64,000 nt of DNA, from assembly GCA_009760855.2 (NCBI GenBank), contig WPIO01000130.1, positions 616,501-680,500 on the forward strand, read 5' to 3'. The stretch is from Cristatella mucedo (taxonomy: Eukaryota > Bryozoa > Phylactolaemata > Cristatellidae). Below the pieces are notes generated by a model. That model worked only from the letters and a program-made list of their open reading frames with translations, was not told the DNA's origin and did no database searches. A program made the position numbers and the translations under genes. Below, one piece after another: positions 54,107-64,000 of this stretch. Each line of letters starts with the position of its first letter. Position 1 is the stretch's first letter.

Positions 54107-56038
54107 CTAGCATCGATAGAGGCCATTCGATTGCTGCCGGCCCATGGCGGCTGCTGCGGCCGCAGGCAGGATTAAGTCCGTCTTTAGTAGCTGCCCTACG
54201 AGAGCGACGACGTGAAGCACGAGTAGCTGCTTGCTTCGGAACGGATGCAGTGCGCCGAGCCGAGCGCTAGAGCCCGTCGATGCGTGCACGCCCTCAGCGG
54301 CGGCGGCGGCGGCGCCGCCGGCCGAGCGTGCCGCCGCCTTCAGCGCGAGCAGCGTGGCCGGCCAGCGCGGCTTGGAGAACGAGTAGGCATTGTCGTGCAG
54401 CGCCCTCGGCACGCTCAGCAGAGCGTCGGCCACCAGGCGCAGCGCCGCCGAGCCGCGGCTGACGCCGCTTGCCGCCAGGTGCTCGGAGATCTGGTGGTGC
54501 AGGCCGATCTCGAACGCTCCGCCGACGGGGAAAGTGCACAGCGTCAGCTCGGCCGGACCGCCGTCCGTGCTGCCGCGCACACCACCAACGTCGGCGCCGT
54601 GGCAGCAGGCGTGATCTTCGCCGACGACGAGGGCGCTTCGCACGCACCTGAGCGCGTCGCGAACGCAGTCGTGCAGCTGCTGGCACAGGCCATCCGTGGG
54701 GCCGCACACGAGCAGCGTTCGCGGGCTGCACGCGGCCGTGCGTAGCCCGACCAGGTTCGTGTAGACGGCGGCGCAGCCGCCGGCGGCCGCAGCCACGAGC
54801 TGGACACAGTCGCGTGCGAGGCCGACGGCCGTCGGCGGCAGGCGGCCGTGCAGCAGATACTCGGCGGCGTCGTGCACCAGCGGCACGCCGGCGAGCGTGG
54901 CAAGCAGCTGCGCCTCGTCGTCGGGCACGGCCTGCACGAAGTCGACACCGTGTGCGTCGCACTGTCGACGCTCGAGGTCGCTCAGCGCTCGCGTCGTCAC
55001 GAGCAGCGTCACGCCGGCACGCGAGCACTGCGCCAGAAACCGACCGACGCGATCGGCTCGAGCGGCGAACGCCGCCGGCAGGGCGCTGCTGCCGCTGCCG
55101 TCCGGCAGGGCGTCGAGTATCAGTCGAGCGTCACTCGTCGCCGCCGGTGCTCCGTCGTCGTCATCACAACGGTCGTCGTCGTCGCCCTCGATGCTGCACG
55201 ACATGACGAGGAAGCGCGTCGGCGAGTCTTCGCAGTCGCCATCGGCTGTGCACAGCCGCATCTCCGCTTCGCCTTCGGCCGCTGCCGCCTCGTCCTCTGC
55301 GTCCGGTCGCGGCAGCGGCTGCTCCTGCCGCCGCTGCGCCGCGTAGTGGCACCGACGGCTGAGCAGCACGCCGTCGACGATGCGCGATGAAGCGGCCGGC
55401 TTGTTGCTGCTCTGCACGCACAGCGAGCCGAAGTTGCCCGTCACCACGTCGAGTATCTGCGGCAGCCGGCGCACGTCGCCCGGCGTCCAGCCGAGCAGGT
55501 AGTCTCGCACGAGCGTCGACAGCGACTGTACGTCGTACTCGAGCAGGTGGCAGCCGAGGCTACCGCGAATGATGTGCAGCAGGCCGTCGCGGAAGCCGGC
55601 CACGTCTCGCCCCGCCGTGCAGAGCACGAAGGCGCGCTCATGCAGACGCCGCAGCTGCTTCGGAAGCGACTCGGCGACCGCCTGGCCCAGCTCGGCGGAC
55701 AGCTGGAGCGGCGGCGGCGCCAGGCCGCCGGCCACGCGGTCTCGCGCCAACCGCAGCATCTCGTTCAGTAGCACGATGTAGCTCTTCGTGTTGTCACCCG
55801 TCAGGTCGTGGTGCCGCCGCGCGCACTCGACAATCAGGCGCGCGCACGGGTGCTGGGCGACGGCGAGCGAGCGCAGTATGCGCAGGCCGCTGTTGGTCAC
55901 CAGCAGCTTGCCTGTGCTCGTCACGACCAGCGTGCTCTTGAAGCTCGGCCCGAAGCCGGCGGTCACGGCGCCGGCCAGCGCCTCGCTGACGGCGAGCAGT
56001 CCGTCCAGGCTCAGCTGCTGACGCTCGCCGTCGCTCAT
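54107..56038 (-). CDS. BBS10: BBS10-like chaperonin, single coding exon, 643 aa
   Basis: Vertebrate-type BBS10 is a divergent group II chaperonin-like protein that, with MKKS/BBS6, BBS12 and CCT subunits, helps assemble the BBSome for ciliary traffic. Seen: an N-terminal equatorial-type segment (AVTAGFGPSFKSTLVVTSTG, then NSGLRILRSL). Next is PCARLIVECARRHHDLTGDN at about residues 64-83, then SYIVLLNEML. An acidic, low-complexity insert lies around 250-310. VLLVTTRALSDLE-like apical sequence is followed by LLVCGPTDGLCQQLHDCVRD (about 487-506) and PVGGAFEIGLHHQI, the region where chaperonins have their second catalytic Asp. The family's GDG(T/A) nucleotide motif reads GDNTK. The length is near human BBS10 (723 aa) but shorter. 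The first ATG in the frame is 56038, with A at -3; the open frame upstream has only GTG. MKKS or BBS12 are less likely alternatives. Confidence 0.82.
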   Translation of the reverse strand: MSDGERQQLSLDGLLAVSEALAGAVTAGFGPSFKSTLVVTSTGKLLVTNSGLRILRSLAVAQHPCARLIVECARRHHDLTGDNTKSYIVLLNEMLRLARDRVAGGLAPPPLQLSAELGQAVAESLPKQLRRLHERAFVLCTAGRDVAGFRDGLLHIIRGSLGCHLLEYDVQSLSTLVRDYLLGWTPGDVRRLPQILDVVTGNFGSLCVQSSNKPAASSRIVDGVLLSRRCHYAAQRRQEQPLPRPDAEDEAAAAEGEAEMRLCTADGDCEDSPTRFLVMSCSIEGDDDDRCDDDDGAPAATSDARLILDALPDGSGSSALPAAFAARADRVGRFLAQCSRAGVTLLVTTRALSDLERRQCDAHGVDFVQAVPDDEAQLLATLAGVPLVHDAAEYLLHGRLPPTAVGLARDCVQLVAAAAGGCAAVYTNLVGLRTAACSPRTLLVCGPTDGLCQQLHDCVRDALRCVRSALVVGEDHACCHGADVGGVRGSTDGGPAELTLCTFPVGGAFEIGLHHQISEHLAASGVSRGSAALRLVADALLSVPRALHDNAYSFSKPRWPATLLALKAAARSAGGAAAAAAEGVHASTGSSARLGALHPFRSKQLLVLHVVALVGQLLKTDLILPAAAAAAMGRQQSNGLYRC

Positions 56039-56698
56039 GCTCAGCCTTCGGGCGGCGGTCGTGCGAGCGAGCGGCGGCGGCGGCCGGCTATCCAGGTGGC
56101 GACGACACGCGACACGCGCGTGGGCTCCTGCCTGCGCGCCGTCTCGCGTCCAGCCTGCCTGCTTGCCAGAAGGCCGCCGGCTTGAGCTTATAAAAGACGA
56201 ACGATGGGGCTTCCGGTTGCTGCGCGCGCGCGAGCGAGCGAGCGCTCCAGAAAGGGCAAGAGGCGGGCCGGTTTTTGTGCCGCCCGTAACCAAGGAGGTC
56301 ACCGTCCAACCCGACGCAGGCGCCCGGTCTCCACTGGTCGTTTACTGGGATTCTAGGAGCGTGCGCGAAGTGAGTAAATGCCGCAGGCTCGAATCACGGT
56401 TCGTGGCGCTCCACGGTCGGTCCGATTAGGCAGCGTCGGCGCCGCAACACGGGACGACCGAAGGCGCGACGGAAGTTGACCGCCAAGCAAGGGTAATATT
56501 GGACTCGCCGAACGGCGGCGAGATGGCCCTGCGGCCACACGGCGGGCAGAAACAATGACGTGCCAAATCAATCTCTTTGTGACAGTGCTTGAGATTCTGG
56601 GCGGCTCACGAATTATAATACTTAGGAACAGTGTTTGTCATTAACGATTGTGCAGGCGGTATTAAAAGCTCATCTCAAGCGATGGATAGCTAGCTGTA
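56039..56698. promoter_or_regulatory. BBS10 5' flank, CpG-rich
   Basis: High CpG up to about 56540. A CTTTTATAAG element near 56183-56192 is TATA-like on either strand, about 150 bp upstream of the ATG. The start of transcription is not known. Confidence 0.4.
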
Positions 56699-56871
56699 CA
56701 GTCGACTCCGCGTGTAAGAATATCGGATATAGGAAGACTCCTCTTATAAGAATAGCAGTTTCACGTCGCAAATTTACTCAAGCTATAGCCTCACTTCGGA
56801 TGTGAGAATACTCCGCTTATAAGATCCGCCATTTTCCGGCCCGAGCGTATTCTTGTATGGGGAGTCAACTG
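56699..56871. mobile_element. pogo/Tigger-like MITE, 173 bp, TA target duplication
   Basis: The left end is CAGTCGACTCCGCGTGTAAG and the right end, reverse-complemented, is CAGTTGACTCCCCATACAAG. Both are flanked by TA. The interior holds repeated CTTATAAGAATA / CTTATAAGATCC words. There is no coding capacity. The TIR start CAGTTGAC and TA duplication fit Tc1-mariner superfamily (pogo/Tigger) MITEs. Confidence 0.8.
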
Positions 56872-58009
56872 TATTCGGGCCTTTGAAGTAAATCCATACG
56901 CTATGACTGGTGCCGAGCGCACGTGCCTCTCGGTGTCTTTGGAAAATACTACTCTATGCTATGGAAGCGGACTTATTATTATGGTACTGACATTCTTGAG
57001 TGCTTCGGTGTTCTTCTATCGTCTGCAGACCTGCGCGCACTAATACTGCTTCTGTTACGCAACTCGTTTGTCGTTCTTAGAGGCGCTGGCCGCACGGCTA
57101 TCGGTCACGGGTCTGCAAGTACTAAAAACTGTTCATTGAGTGTGTTTTTTGTGAAGGACTATAGTACAGGAGCCTCTACGGCGTGTTCGTAACAATTTCT
57201 GTAAAACGAATGATTGCCCATGACCCTCAGCAGTCGTCTTGTGCTAGGCTCATTGGTTGTGACTATTAGCTATGTGAGCATTGCACCTTTTGCTGTCTGC
57301 TCCGCCAAAATATGGTATTCGAAAAAGTAATCACTTGCTGAAATCTCGCTAATTCAACGGCAGTGTTCAACCAGAATTGAGGGAATTGCAGGACAGTATT
57401 AGAACAAAACTTTCGAGAATTCGGAATCAATACTCATGTAAAATACGGAGATCCTGAAACCAACAGTTGACTGCCTCGCACTTGCATTATTTGCACCGAT
57501 AGGGCTTTACCTAGACTTCTTTTGGAACCGATGCTTGGAGGTTCGGGTGACAAAGTTCGAAACACAGGACAACGCAAATACCGCATTTTGAGCGGTAAGT
57601 CTTGCTTGCAAGCGATCTTTCTACAAAGTTTCCTCTTAACCCAAAAATGGTACGCATGATATTTTTTCGTGACTCCGAAGGGAGCTCCCCAGAAAAATGC
57701 AATCTTTGACTGTAGGTTCAGCTAACAGGTTCAACCAGGTTACGCTCGTGGAGCAGCTGTCAACAAACTCAGTGCGTCCACATTGAATATTTGACTTTCT
57801 AAACCAACGGTTTAGGTTGCTGTCAAACTTTTATGCGACCAGCATGCTTTGGTATTTTCCAAGGCTAGGGATAGGAATCCGTCTGTCAAAAAGTGCCGCA
57901 TTGGGCGATCGGCTTTCTGGCACTTCTCAATGTTCCTTTCTCATCGTCCCCGCGCAGCGGCATAAAGTAGTAGAAGGGTTGCAGTGAATATCTTCCAGCC
58001 TCACCAAAA
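56872..58009. other. Unassigned intergenic DNA
   Basis: AT-richer; nothing recognised. Confidence 0.35.
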
Positions 58010-58490
58010 ATGTAACGCATCTCCATCTGTAACTCCACAAAGCCACAAAGACTATGTGGGTAATCCGCAGGAAAGTTTTGTATAGCGCACTCACAGCCTG
58101 AGCGGCTTTCGATACGCATTCGGTAGCCAACAGACTTCGTCGCATGCAACTAAGGGAAAGTGAGAAGCATGGCAGAGTCAGGAGAGAAATTGAGGTAGTG
58201 AGTAGCATGAAAGTAGCAGCTCAGGACCGCTGGAAAGTACGAGCCATAGCCGGCAGCCGGAGAGTAGTAGTCGTTGAATAAGAATTGTGGAAGCGAGTTC
58301 CACAGTCTAGGACCTGCAGAGCTCAAGTTTCTCTCACCAACAGTCCGTAAGTTTTTGGTTTTGAATCGTCGTAGGGGGCAGCAATCTTGTAAAGACATGA
58401 TCAGAAGCAAAGGCGTAGCGTTTTGAGATTCGAGCCAAGGAAAAGTATGCCGATTACTGATGTTGATCAAACTGGTGCTGGTATCACGAG
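58010..58490 (-). mobile_element. LINE-B 3' fragment, longest C-terminus
   Basis: Minus strand: GERNLSSAGPRLWNSLPQFL, YGSYFPAVLSCYFHATHYLN, KSVGYRMRIESRSGCECAIQ, then the CCACAAAGAC..GTTACAGATGGAGAT end. It links the RLWNSLP block typical of L2/CR1-like ORF C-termini to the LINE-B terminus, but with a frame change between. Confidence 0.88.
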
Positions 58491-58789
58491 TTGCCTCTAG
58501 GCTTCGACGTGACAGCTGGAAGCCTGTTCAAGTCTGCTGTAGAACGACGTGTTGTGGGCCAAGGCAAGCGGGTCCTTGAACTTCACCATCTTTTCGGTGC
58601 AACATGATTCGTTCTATTAATTGCGTTTTCGCTCCTCGAGCTCTTTGTTAAGTAGCAGATTGTCAAAAATAAACAGGCATCAACGTGCGAGTAACATGAA
58701 TCCACCTGGAGCCCAATTCGATCGACTTAAGAAAAATGCTTCTGCAACAATAGTTCGATCCGTATTGAAGATTAGGAACTGTCTATTGC

Positions 58790-59400
58790 GGTTTCTGGCT
58801 AAATATTTCACTATCACTAGGTCTCTGTTTTTGTCTACGCTGGACTACTATAATTCTGTTTTGGTTGTTCTACCAAAAAAGCTAGTAGGCCTATGTATCT
58901 GGTGATGTACATGGCTTTGAAGTTGATTTTTATCAGTCCGAACGGTTCAGCTATGTGTCTCCTTTGCTGAAGGAGCAGTGATAGTTCCAGATTGGTCAAC
59001 GGATATAGAGCAGAATGCTTGCTCTGATCGCCAAGGCTCGCCATAGCTTGACTCCTTCAGACCTAGCTGACAGCATCACCAGTTTCAGCCTCCTCGTGCT
59101 CTCAGGTCCTTGGGACTCAACTTACACAGTTCTTTCGAAACGACATATTCTCTTCTGCTTCTGACTGGGGCATGCCATTTCCAGCCGTTCTGAGCTGCTA
59201 CTTCCACGGTACTCACTTCCTCAACTGCTCTCCTGACTCAGCCATGATTTTCACTTTCTCTTTGTTGCGTGAGATAAATTCTTTGGCAATCTTATGCAAA
59301 CCGAAAGTCACTTAGGCTTTGAGTGCAATATAGAATTCTCTTTAGAGTAACACCCACTAAATCATGGCTTTGCGGAATTACAGATGGCGATCCATTACAG
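58790..59400 (+). mobile_element. LINE-B copy with RT thumb remnant
   Basis: ITRSLFLSTLDYYNSVLVVL (the family block LDYCNSLLAGLP), then broken frames. It resumes with FPAVLSCYFHGTHFLNCSPD and the LINE-B terminal block to GAATTACAGATGGCGATCCA. Many lesions. Confidence 0.8.
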
Positions 59401-59659
59401 GGCAATATACTTTCGCCCTAAAAGCTGACTCCAGTTTCCTCGGGTTATCTGAAACCATAAGCATGACGGCTTTGCGTTGACTCCTTTAACTGCCTCGTTT
59501 GCAGTACCAATGGGAGTTGGCCCGCCAAATCTTCCAATGTCCTCAGCAAGATCGGCAAGCAGTGGTGCTCTAGCATAATCCAGAAGCTTCGGGAGGATTT
59601 AAGTACTCTAAAGCTTTGCTTGGCTGTCCAGACCCAGCAGTAATATGCATATCAACTAT

Positions 59660-59740
59660 CATCACATGTAATGTCTCTAGAAAGAGATTTGGTTCTCTGG
59701 TGGTGCCATACAAATGTATTACTATTATTGTCATCATTAA
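59660..59740 (+). mobile_element. LINE 3' end fragment (variant subfamily)
   Basis: TCTCTAGAAAGAGATTTGGT, TCTCTGGTGGTGCCATACAA, then an ATT-type tail. Confidence 0.7.
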
Positions 59741-60661
59741 GCTGCTGACACCAAAGATTGGCTTGCTCAAGGAACAGCAGCCGGATTTGGTGAATGCTCT
59801 GGTAGATTGCTACGTCCGCGTCGTCTTTCCTAGTTCATCCAGCGGTACAACAAATTGCACAGACCTAACGCCCATAACTCACCAAACGGTAAGGACCGAG
59901 TACCAGAGTGCCTCTAGCACACTATCAGTATCAACGGTCTGGCCATAGCTAAAAGAATCGCCTGAGTTTTTGAAGTGGTGCGGCTGGCCACTCAGGCAGA
60001 CTCTCTTAGCGCGGTTTTGAGAGTTGAAGTTCGGCACAACGATTCACTGACTGGCAGACGGTCACCAAAAGAGCGTCTTCTACGGTCACGTTCCATAGGC
60101 GGGGTCAGAAGTTAAATACGTATGTAATTAAATATCGCGAAGCTGAAAAGTCGGCCCATTGGGGAATACCTCGTAAGCGGCCTCCTGCGAAAAGTCAGTG
60201 GCCCTGCACATGTTTCACCACCTCGGGGCACTGCATCATTTCAATGCTGGGAACCTTAAGTGCTGGGCCAAGGTTCAGAACGAGGCTTAGCCAGCAACCG
60301 AGAACTCCGACACTCGGGCGACTTCGGTGACGTCGAGCGGACGCTCCGGACGCTGCTGTTCTCTTTTGGCAAGCAGTGCGTGCGGTGCACTCGGAGAATG
60401 CTCGAGAGAATGCCTGGCGGCATATCTCGAAGGATCGCTCGAGTGCGCATTCAGCGAGCGTCAAAGTGGAAATCCAGGTGGGCTACCATTGGCAAATCCA
60501 AGACACAAATCGCTCGCCCCTATCTTCTCCAGAACTCCAGCATATTGCCGGAAATTGGGTGTTTGTACACGACAAATGAGCAGCGTCGCGCTGCACCTAC
60601 GACTAGTTAACTGTGCTATAGTGAGTAGCTAGTCCGATCAGTATCAGCGATGCGTCTAGGT
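59741..60661. other. Unassigned intergenic DNA
   Basis: Overlapping open frames at 60195-60632 are not recognised. Confidence 0.35.
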
Positions 60662-61066
60662 CAGTGTTCGGCGAACGTTTTGGCCTACTAGGTCATTTCA
60701 GGAGGTCAAGAGGGTTTACGAAGCCAGAAGAAACCACGCCTACTCCACCGGGATGATGGTGTGGGGGTAGCCAGACGAACAGACAGACAGTTGCAACAGA
60801 CGCACAGATGCTCAAGGCAATTATAGGGGTAGACATTTATCGTCCCTGTCCGATCAGGCGCTTATGTTTCATACGAGTGCCTGACATCAGTTATAAAAAT
60901 AAACACGGGCCACTGCTTGAGCTGCAACCAACAGTATTGAAGGGAAATGAAACCATGACAGTTCAATTAGGCCGGATCCGACAATAAATAATTAGGGGAT
61001 GTTAGGCCGGACTAGGGTACCGGCTAGGCTTTATTTGGCCTAAAGGCCGGAGTTTGCCGACCTCTG
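60662..61066. mobile_element. hAT-type MITE, 405 bp, perfect 8-bp target duplication
   Basis: The left end is CAGTGTTCGGCGAACGTTTT and the right end, reverse-complemented, is CAGAGGTCGGCAAACTCCGG. Both then read GGCC. GTCTAGGT flanks it at 60654-60661 and 61067-61074. A CAG(T/G)GxTCGGCxAAC terminus and 8-bp duplication are hallmarks of hAT elements. There is no open frame of note inside, so it moved with a transposase supplied elsewhere. Confidence 0.92.
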
Positions 61067-61074
61067 GTCTAGGT

Positions 61075-61944
61075 AAGCGTAAGGATTATCGTCCGTTTCG
61101 TGCATAGCGTTTCGGAGAAGGACTTTTACTTACCACTAATGTACAAGCTAGGCAGTCGGCGTATTTTTTATTTAAACTGCAATACGTTAAGGCACTTTCA
61201 GCAGGAATCTAGAATACCTAGGAGATTTGTAATATTTCAAGTGATTCTCGTTCAGACTCAAATGAGAGGGATAGGCCGCAATGACATGATCCCTCCTCAT
61301 TAAGGAAAATTAGATATCCATGCCTGAGTGTGGCGAAATTAGTCACTTTAGGAGATACTGTCCGTATCTAAATCCATATTGGGGAATATAAGCAATAGAG
61401 GTCTGGAAACGATTTTAGGTTGATGTCACGGGGGACAGACAACATTCGAGGGTTAGTCTCACCGTCCTTAGTGCGTACGCCAGATCGAAAGTAAAAAAAA
61501 GCTGGTGCGAGGAAAATTAATGAAAAAGAATTCCGGATGGTAGTTGACGCCGGCTTGGAATTAGTGTTTGTTAGCGAAACTATTAGAGCCCTGCAGGGAT
61601 GACAGAGGCATAGAAGCATTTCTGTGGTGTCACAGGACACTGGGTTGAAATTTTGGTCTACAAGGAGGTTAAATTGAGTATCGATGGCAAGACCAAATTC
61701 TGCCGTGTTATTTTATTCGATATAGATGACGCGAATCGCGGATTTAGATTGCCTGGCGCCCAGGAGAGCTAAAGTGAATCTCTGGGAGATGCGGTTACAA
61801 GTCAATTGGCGTCTTGCCAATCTAGAAGTCAATGTGGCGGAAAGTATTTGTGTTAGAAATTAGAGATCAGTAATGATATCAGCTCGATCAGAGCAAGTGG
61901 TTTAGTGTAACGCCGATTAAGTGTCAGAGGGACCTTGGTCATTA
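61075..61944. other. Unassigned, probably gypsy upstream region
   Basis: Could hold the eroded gag/protease part of the adjacent Ty3/gypsy copy, but I see no clear gag or DSG protease motif. Confidence 0.3.
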
Positions 61945-64000
61945 GTAGAGCGTGGGGCTATCAGAGTTAGCATCCAGTCTGACGGTGGCGCGGGTTTTGA
62001 TAGATGCTAGACAGGAAAAGGTACCGCTCATGTTACCTAATGTTTCTTACGAGCCGCGGACTCTCAGTGTGAGTGGTCCTCGGAACACATGTCACGCGAT
62101 ACAGATGCCGCGATGGTTAGAAACATTGGTAAGTTGCCAAATAATTATGAGGACCTGCAGGGTAGAAATACTGCTCACTTGACAGTAGAAGAGTCCTCAG
62201 ATTTTAGGCAATTTCTTGTGCATTATGCAGGCGTATTTTCGTCTGATGATTGCGACTTAGGATCCATCGATTTGGCGGAGCACAAGATTAGCACAGGAAA
62301 TCATGCACCAGCCATGCAGTGACGACCTTGATGCGTAGCGCCAAAACACCAGGACACGCTTCGGAAAGTCGCAGACGATTACGTGGATCAAGGGATATTG
62401 TGGAAAAATCCCCCCAGTCTCCGGTCCTCTCCTGTGGTGTAAGTTCAGAAGAAGATGGTGGCACTACGAGATGCTGTTTTTACTTTAGTGTAGTTTAGCA
62501 TTCGTATCCTTTGCCACGGATTGACGATACCCTACCTGAATTCACTGTGAGGCGCTAAATGGTTGTCTACACTTGATCTGAAATCTGGTTATCATTACGT
62601 GAAAATAGCTTCAGCGTATTGGCCAGGGCTATGGCAATTTACGGCGATGGCTCTTGGTCTGTGCATTACGCTAGCCACATTTGAGCTGCTGATGGGAGAG
62701 AGCGTTTGAGGATCTCCATTGGAAGACGGCTCTGATTTATTTGGATGACGTGGTTGTTTTTGGTCAATCATACAAGCAGGAACTGGAGAGGTCGTCTGAC
62801 GCACTGGATCGCCTTAGGCTTGATAGGTTAAAATTACGCCCTAAGATGTGTCACCTGTTTCATCGGGAAGTGAAGTACTTAGGGCTCGTTGTAGGAGAAT
62901 CGGGGGTACGGAATTATCCCGATGAAGTAGCAGCTGGAGTAGACTCGCTGACGTCGAGTGATGCAGGACAGGTGTGTCGCTTTCTGGGTTTCAGCACGTA
63001 CTATCGGCGTTTTGGGAATAGGTTTGCTTGTCATAGCTGGAAACCCTCCGCAACCTTACGGAAAATGGTGTAAAGTTTGAATGGTCGGCAGCCGCCAATG
63101 CGGCACTCAAACATTGGCGACTTGGCCTGTTCTGAATTTTCCGGACCCGGCTGTTCCTTATAGATTGTGACGTCAGCAATCATGGGATCGGTGGGATGCT
63201 GTCCAAGTCTAGTCCAAGGATTGGCTTTCGCAAATAGTGGCTTAGGTCAGCAAGGTTGTTAGTGGTCAAAAGAAGAATTACTGCATCACGAGGAAAGAAT
63301 TGTCAGCCATTATAAAAAGTCTGGGAAATTTCCATCCGCACCTGTGCGGGGCTATTTTCACGATCCACACTAGGTGGTTCTGAATTTGCTTCGATTCCTG
63401 AAAGACCCTGAGAATAAGCTTGCTCGGTGGCTTGGAAAATTAGACCAATACGATTACGAAATACGGAGGGAGCTGGAACGGGCCATTGGAATGACGAAAG
63501 CTTGATTCGGAGGCCTTGTGTTGTTGAGTGAAACATTGTGCCACCAAAGAAAGAGATAAGGGAATTGCTTATTGCTACCAGAGTAGGCTTGAAGACGATG
63601 CAGAGGCTTTGAAGGATAATTGGATAGAACTTGAGCAGGAGGAAAAAGACGTGCAGCGGTTGATGCAGTAGTGACGAGAAAGCAGGTCACGTCCGGTGAG
63701 TGAGAAGGTCTCATCCCACAGCAAAGCCACAAAGTATTACTGGTCGCATAGGGACGTGCTTAGACTCTACCGATGAGTGCTACAGCGAAAGCGGATATCG
63801 CCAAATGGCCTGATGACAACTTGGCTAACTATGGTGCCTAGGAAGGTTAGGCATATAGTTATCATGACTGAAGCGCACAATCACCACACAGGCTACAGGT
63901 ACCTGCGGGTAGACACTAGGGATTAAGGAGGCACCTCGAGACGCCAAGAATTATCTGAGCCAGCGTTTATATTGGGTTATTGGGTTAGCAAGCATAGGAA
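61945..64000 (+). pseudogene. Decayed Ty3/gypsy retrotransposon pol, runs off the window
   Basis: Plus-strand pol in the order protease-RT linker, RT, RNase H, start of integrase. Linker: ARVLIDARQEKVPLMLPNVS near 61987. RT entry: VEESSDFRQFLVHYAGVFSS and DLGSIDLAEHKISTGNHAP. Catalytic block near 62730: LIYLDDVVVFG, with YLDD intact. Then CHLFHREVKYLGLVV and CRFLGFSTYYRRF. RNase H near 63270: NYCITRKELSAI and FTIHT. Integrase zinc-finger-like start near 63840-63990 with TEAHNHHTGYRYLR. Frames shift at least six times with several stops, so no protein can be made. No LTR is seen in the window; the right end is cut off. Confidence 0.85.

Noticed and set aside
56039-56302. An 88-codon N-terminal extension of BBS10
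   Set aside because: The only upstream initiators are GTG; the first ATG is at 56038 and gives an N-terminus similar in length to known BBS10. The extension is low-complexity Arg/Ala/Pro from GC-rich promoter DNA.
61368-61640. A GETNP-containing frame resembling the 2A-like motif found in some LINEs
   Set aside because: It reads KDGETNPRM rather than D-x-E-x-N-P-G-P and lacks the final Gly-Pro. Nothing around it supports a LINE 5' end.

Overview
The window is nuclear DNA from an animal, most likely an invertebrate. Coding sequence sits in GC-rich, CpG-rich islands with GT-AG introns, separated by long AT-richer stretches full of decayed transposons and very long (GA/CT)n tracts. Greatwall kinase and a BBS10-type chaperonin point to a metazoan with cilia. 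I cannot name the phylum from this sequence.

Four protein-coding genes can be modelled with consistent reading frames. (1) MASTL/Greatwall, + strand, 7887-16153, three coding exons, 690 aa. (2) and (3) Two paralogous short-chain dehydrogenases (SDR) on the - strand, 20084-32672 (288 aa) and 40627-47515 (289 aa). They share one four-exon structure with identical intron phases, so they are a tandem duplicate pair. (4) A BBS10-like chaperonin, - strand, 54107-56038, a single 643-aa coding exon. MASTL and the first SDR gene converge. No pathway links these genes; they are ordinary neighbours.

The rest is mostly mobile DNA. One L2/CR1-like LINE family (here LINE-A, with ATT-repeat tails) has many 5'-truncated copies. 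A second family (LINE-B, ending in ATTAC-like repeats) has about ten. Two tRNA-derived SINE families occur: SINE-A (5 copies) and SINE-B (4 copies). SINE-A carries a tail homologous to the LINE-A 3' end, and both can fold into the same hairpin. There are two solo LTRs with perfect 5-bp target duplications, a hAT MITE with a perfect 8-bp duplication, a pogo/Tigger-like MITE with TA duplication, a decayed hAT/ZMYM1-like transposase, a decayed Ty3/gypsy pol at the right end, and a relic of an unnamed repeated gene family at 42.4-43.6 kb.

Layout: 1-1.6 kb diverged ~170-bp satellite; 2.4-3.7 kb LINE-A; 3.8-5.8 kb hAT-like relic; 6.6-7.2 kb SINE-A and a LINE fragment; 7.9-16.4 kb MASTL; 17-20 kb repeats; 20.1-32.7 kb SDR gene A, whose 11.5-kb first intron is a transposon graveyard; 33-40 kb LINE/SINE intergenic; 40.6-47.5 kb SDR gene B; 48-54 kb microsatellites, minisatellite and LINE-B; 54.1-56 kb BBS10; 56.7-64 kb MITEs, LINE-B and gypsy pol. 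The most notable signals are the LINE-A/SINE-A shared 3' hairpin, the GA expansions seeded inside that hairpin, and the cleanly bounded LTR and MITE insertions.
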